Below, piece after piece: positions 61,969 to 64,000 of a DNA stretch of 64,000 bases. Positions within the stretch are counted from its first letter, which is position 1, and the number at the start of each line of letters is the position of its first letter. Under the pieces are notes generated by a model, which saw only the letters and a list, made by a program, of their open reading frames with translations, had not been told where the DNA came from and searched no databases. The position numbers and the translations under genes are program-made. The DNA is from Dactylonectria macrodidyma (lineage: Eukaryota > Ascomycota > Sordariomycetes > Hypocreales > Nectriaceae), in assembly GCA_020744425.1 (NCBI GenBank), contig JAGMUV010000007.1:2418001-2482000 (forward strand), in the 5' to 3' direction.

Positions 61969-62381
61969 TTTGACGGTATTGGCCAACGGCTGATTGTTGG
62001 TGTTTGAAAGTTGGTGATGGAGGATTGTGCAGCAATTTCTGGTGGGGGATATTTACAAAGCCCTAACAGGGCCCCATCGTTAAAATCGCTTAGCGTTGGT
62101 GGGCTTGCACCTGGGTTGGGTACGAGTCACGTGGCTTTGTATCTTATCGATTGAGATCTTATCTTATCTCATCCAACATTGTTCGACGGCGGCTGTGGGG
62201 ATGACTGCCGAGGTCCCTCGGGTCCCGCCCCCAGAATCCGGTGGGGAGCAGTCCGGATTCCCTGCCACCTCAGTGACTTTGGCCTATCTCTCTCCGTCAA
62301 CTTCAAATCTACATGAAGAACACATATCACTGCGGCCCTAATTACTATTTCCTCTAACTTGTAAACCTCTTCGAATCTAAG
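61969..62381. promoter_or_regulatory. Bidirectional promoter rpl5 / HAD hydrolase with Tbf1-like, E-box and GATA motifs
   Basis: Relative to rpl5 the region reads GTTAGGG at 62061-62067 (minus strand), about 95 bp upstream of the ATG, and TCACGTG at 62127-62133, about 160 bp upstream. In Candida albicans, Tbf1 (TTAGGG) and Cbf1 (TCACGTG) jointly control ribosomal protein genes. Nearer the HAD gene, CTTATC (GATAAG on the other strand) occurs three times at 62143-62168. Each word is short and could be chance; the combination is what matters. Confidence 0.45.
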
Positions 62382-63371
62382 ATGTCGGATAAACCAAGGC
62401 CCAAAGTTCTCCTCTTTGACATTGGCGGCGTCTGTGTAAGTACACCCAGTTCCAAGCCTATGCTAGATCTAGGTTCAACAACCCATGCTATCTTCATAAG
62501 AACATTGCGGTTTCATTTTACGATTGCCCATTTTCTGTATCCATACGCAGGAGCTAATTACTTCCAGATCAAATCCCCCTTCCAAGCTATTCTGGACTAC
62601 GAAATCAGCCTCGGAATCCCACCAGGATGGGTCAACTACTCAATTTCCAAAACCTCTCCCAATGGGTTCTGGCATCAAATTGAAAGAGGCGAAATCCCAA
62701 TGGACCAATCTTTCTTTGATGGGTTCAGCAAAGATCTACACGATTCCACCCGCTGGGAGGCATTCTACAAGCAAGAGCGGATTAAGAATCTTGATTTACC
62801 CCAGAAAATTCCACCGCCCCCATCGGTAGATGCAAAGTGGCTCTTTGAGGAGATGATGACGTCTTCTAATCATCCCGACCCTTGGATGTTCCCGGCATTG
62901 AAGAATCTCAAGGAAAACGGAGACTTCATTTTGGCAGCTCTGAGTAACACTGTTGTCTTCCCTCCTGGGCACAAGCTTCATGTTGAAAACTTTGGCGACG
63001 ATCCGGTACGGCGGCTATTTGACATTTTCATATCTTCCGCCCACGTTGGTATCCGAAAGCCCGATCCGAAAATGTACCAATTTGCGCTTGCCCAGATCAA
63101 CAAATACGCTACAAATAATGCGAACAATCCACGGGGCCAACAGTTAGATTGGAGTCAAGGCGTTCGGCCGCAGGACATTCTGTTCCTCGATGACATTGGC
63201 GAGAATCTAAAGGAAGCCCGAAAACAAGGCTTCGGGACGATAAAGGTAAACCTAGGGAGGGCGTTTGAGGCGGTAGATGCGTTGGAAGAGGCCACGGGAT
63301 TGAGACTTGCTGGAAGCCACCCTCGGGTCCCTGAAAAGCCCAACTACCAAGGTTTGAAAGCAAAGATATAA
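62382..63371 (+). CDS. HAD-superfamily hydrolase (epoxide-hydrolase N-domain / ACAD10-like phosphatase fold)
   Basis: Exons are 62382-62435 and 62568-63371, with a 132-bp intron, giving 285 residues. Motif I is LLFDIGGVC with nucleophile Asp13. The usual second Asp is Gly15, as in many subclass IA variant-3 members. Intron 1 cuts right after Cys18, and the splice gives GVCIKSPFQAILDYE. Motif II is LAALSNT, motif III GIRKPDPKMY, motif IV ILFLDDIGENL. The cap region lies between motif I and II. The family acts on small phosphorylated or halogenated compounds; the substrate here is unknown. There is no targeting signal, so the protein is probably cytosolic. Shares a short promoter with rpl5. Confidence 0.9.
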   Translation: MSDKPRPKVLLFDIGGVCVSTPSSKPMLDLGSTTHAIFIRTLRFHFTIAHFLYPYAGANYFQIKSPFQAILDYEISLGIPPGWVNYSISKTSPNGFWHQIERGEIPMDQSFFDGFSKDLHDSTRWEAFYKQERIKNLDLPQKIPPPPSVDAKWLFEEMMTSSNHPDPWMFPALKNLKENGDFILAALSNTVVFPPGHKLHVENFGDDPVRRLFDIFISSAHVGIRKPDPKMYQFALAQINKYATNNANNPRGQQLDWSQGVRPQDILFLDDIGENLKEARKQGFGTIKVNLGRAFEAVDALEEATGLRLAGSHPRVPEKPNYQGLKAKI

Positions 63372-64000
63372 GAATTGTGGTCACTGGGTATATATATCAT
63401 ATTGTCCTGTATTGCAACCTCTCCTAACTCCATAGAGATCCTATAGAGCCCCCGCTATGCCATGCACCACGGCTTCTGTTCATGATTCCCAAGCAAATGA
63501 AGATATGAGTCTTGTGTTTTGTCCAGTCGCAGTTTGTGGGCAATCAGATGTCTATGGAATTTTCAAATTCCTCCATGAAGCTCCAAAGTAAGTTACTTAG
63601 ATGAAATATGTTTTTGCGAGCATCAACGGCGCATCGCGATCGATGGCAACCCCGTCGACTCCGGACGCTCTAACTACGTTTCACACCGTGTTCTCTTTCA
63701 GGTTCATGTCTCATATATCAAATAGATTTTCTAGGTTTGAAAAAATGGTACTCGGTGTATGACGCGTTCCCACTGCCAGTAGTCATCGCCATACGTTGAA
63801 CACTTCACACAAAATGAAGGTAAACCGGCCTGACACTCCTATAATCAGCCCAGTACTACAATTAAACTCCAAATCAATTCCTTAACGAACGATCTTATTA
63901 AATCACTCGCTATAATCTTCAAGAATCGGGGCCCTTACCCGCCAACTCTCTCAGTCTGTTGTATCCCCTCCGGCAAGCCAATGTGGCGCAAGTACTTGTG
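63372..64000. other. 3' flank of HAD gene and right window edge
   Basis: No gene is called. On the minus strand, 63935-64000 stays open from the window edge for 21 codons, includes KYLRHIGLPEG and ends at a GGTAAGG that could be a stop or a splice donor, so the tail of a gene to the right is possible but unproven. The rest is AT-rich with no recognisable feature. Confidence 0.35.

Overview
The window looks like nuclear DNA of a filamentous ascomycete (Pezizomycotina, most likely Sordariomycetes). The evidence is short GT-AG introns (mostly 49-120 bp) with CTAAC or CTGAC branch sites, proteins of clearly fungal type (HECT ligase of the Rsp5 family, Gyp1, Hrp1, PSD2-type phosphatidylserine decarboxylase, a C2H2 regulator with a fungal-specific domain), a secreted pectate lyase with a fungal CBM1 module, and intergenic DNA full of TACCTACC/AGGTAGGT and TACGGAGTA words. 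The species cannot be named from the sequence alone. I support 15 protein-coding genes with 33 introns, plus one weak decayed coding segment. Most exon models were built by hand from splice sites and reading phase, and every multi-exon model closes to a whole number of codons.

Layout. 1-4.9 kb: 3' part of an Rsp5/NEDD4-type ubiquitin ligase (+), complex I subunit NDUFS7 (-), and a small unknown protein (+). 4.9-9.7 kb: no gene seen. 9.7-18.6 kb: an intronless GT90/CAP10-type glycosyltransferase (+), the Rab-GAP Gyp1 (-), and the RNA-binding protein Hrp1 (+), the last two divergent. 19.3-20.4 kb: CBM1-PL3 pectate lyase (-). 21.7-22.1 kb: possible gene remnant. 23.2-24.7 kb: CTP:phosphocholine cytidylyltransferase (+). 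24.7-31.6 kb: a 6.9 kb gene-poor stretch in front of a C2H2 zinc-finger regulator (31.6-35.0 kb, +). 39.1-42.9 kb: C2/EF-hand phosphatidylserine decarboxylase PSD2 (+). 45.4-45.7 kb: short unknown protein (-). 48.7-51.3 kb: DUF6536-type membrane protein (-). 54.0-57.8 kb: large leucine-rich-repeat protein (-). 60.8-63.4 kb: ribosomal protein L5 (-) divergent from a HAD-family hydrolase (+).

The genes are mostly unrelated housekeeping functions and do not form a biosynthetic cluster. The one functional link is phospholipid synthesis: the cytidylyltransferase (phosphatidylcholine by the CDP-choline route) and PSD2 (phosphatidylethanolamine from phosphatidylserine) lie 14 kb apart, and each has an unusual CACGTG-containing element upstream (a spaced duplicate, and an 18-bp perfect palindrome). 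No mobile element, CRISPR array, tRNA or rRNA was found.

The observations most worth a second look are structural. Introns cut exactly through catalytic motifs (the HECT active-site Cys codon, the HLGH motif of the cytidylyltransferase), so that intron retention would end the protein at the catalytic residue. A 45-nt in-frame exon encodes a calcium-loop segment of PSD2. The Hrp1 gene has a 1.2 kb intron. The pectate lyase has a strongly acidic linker. A 10-bp inverted repeat sits between gyp1 and hrp1.
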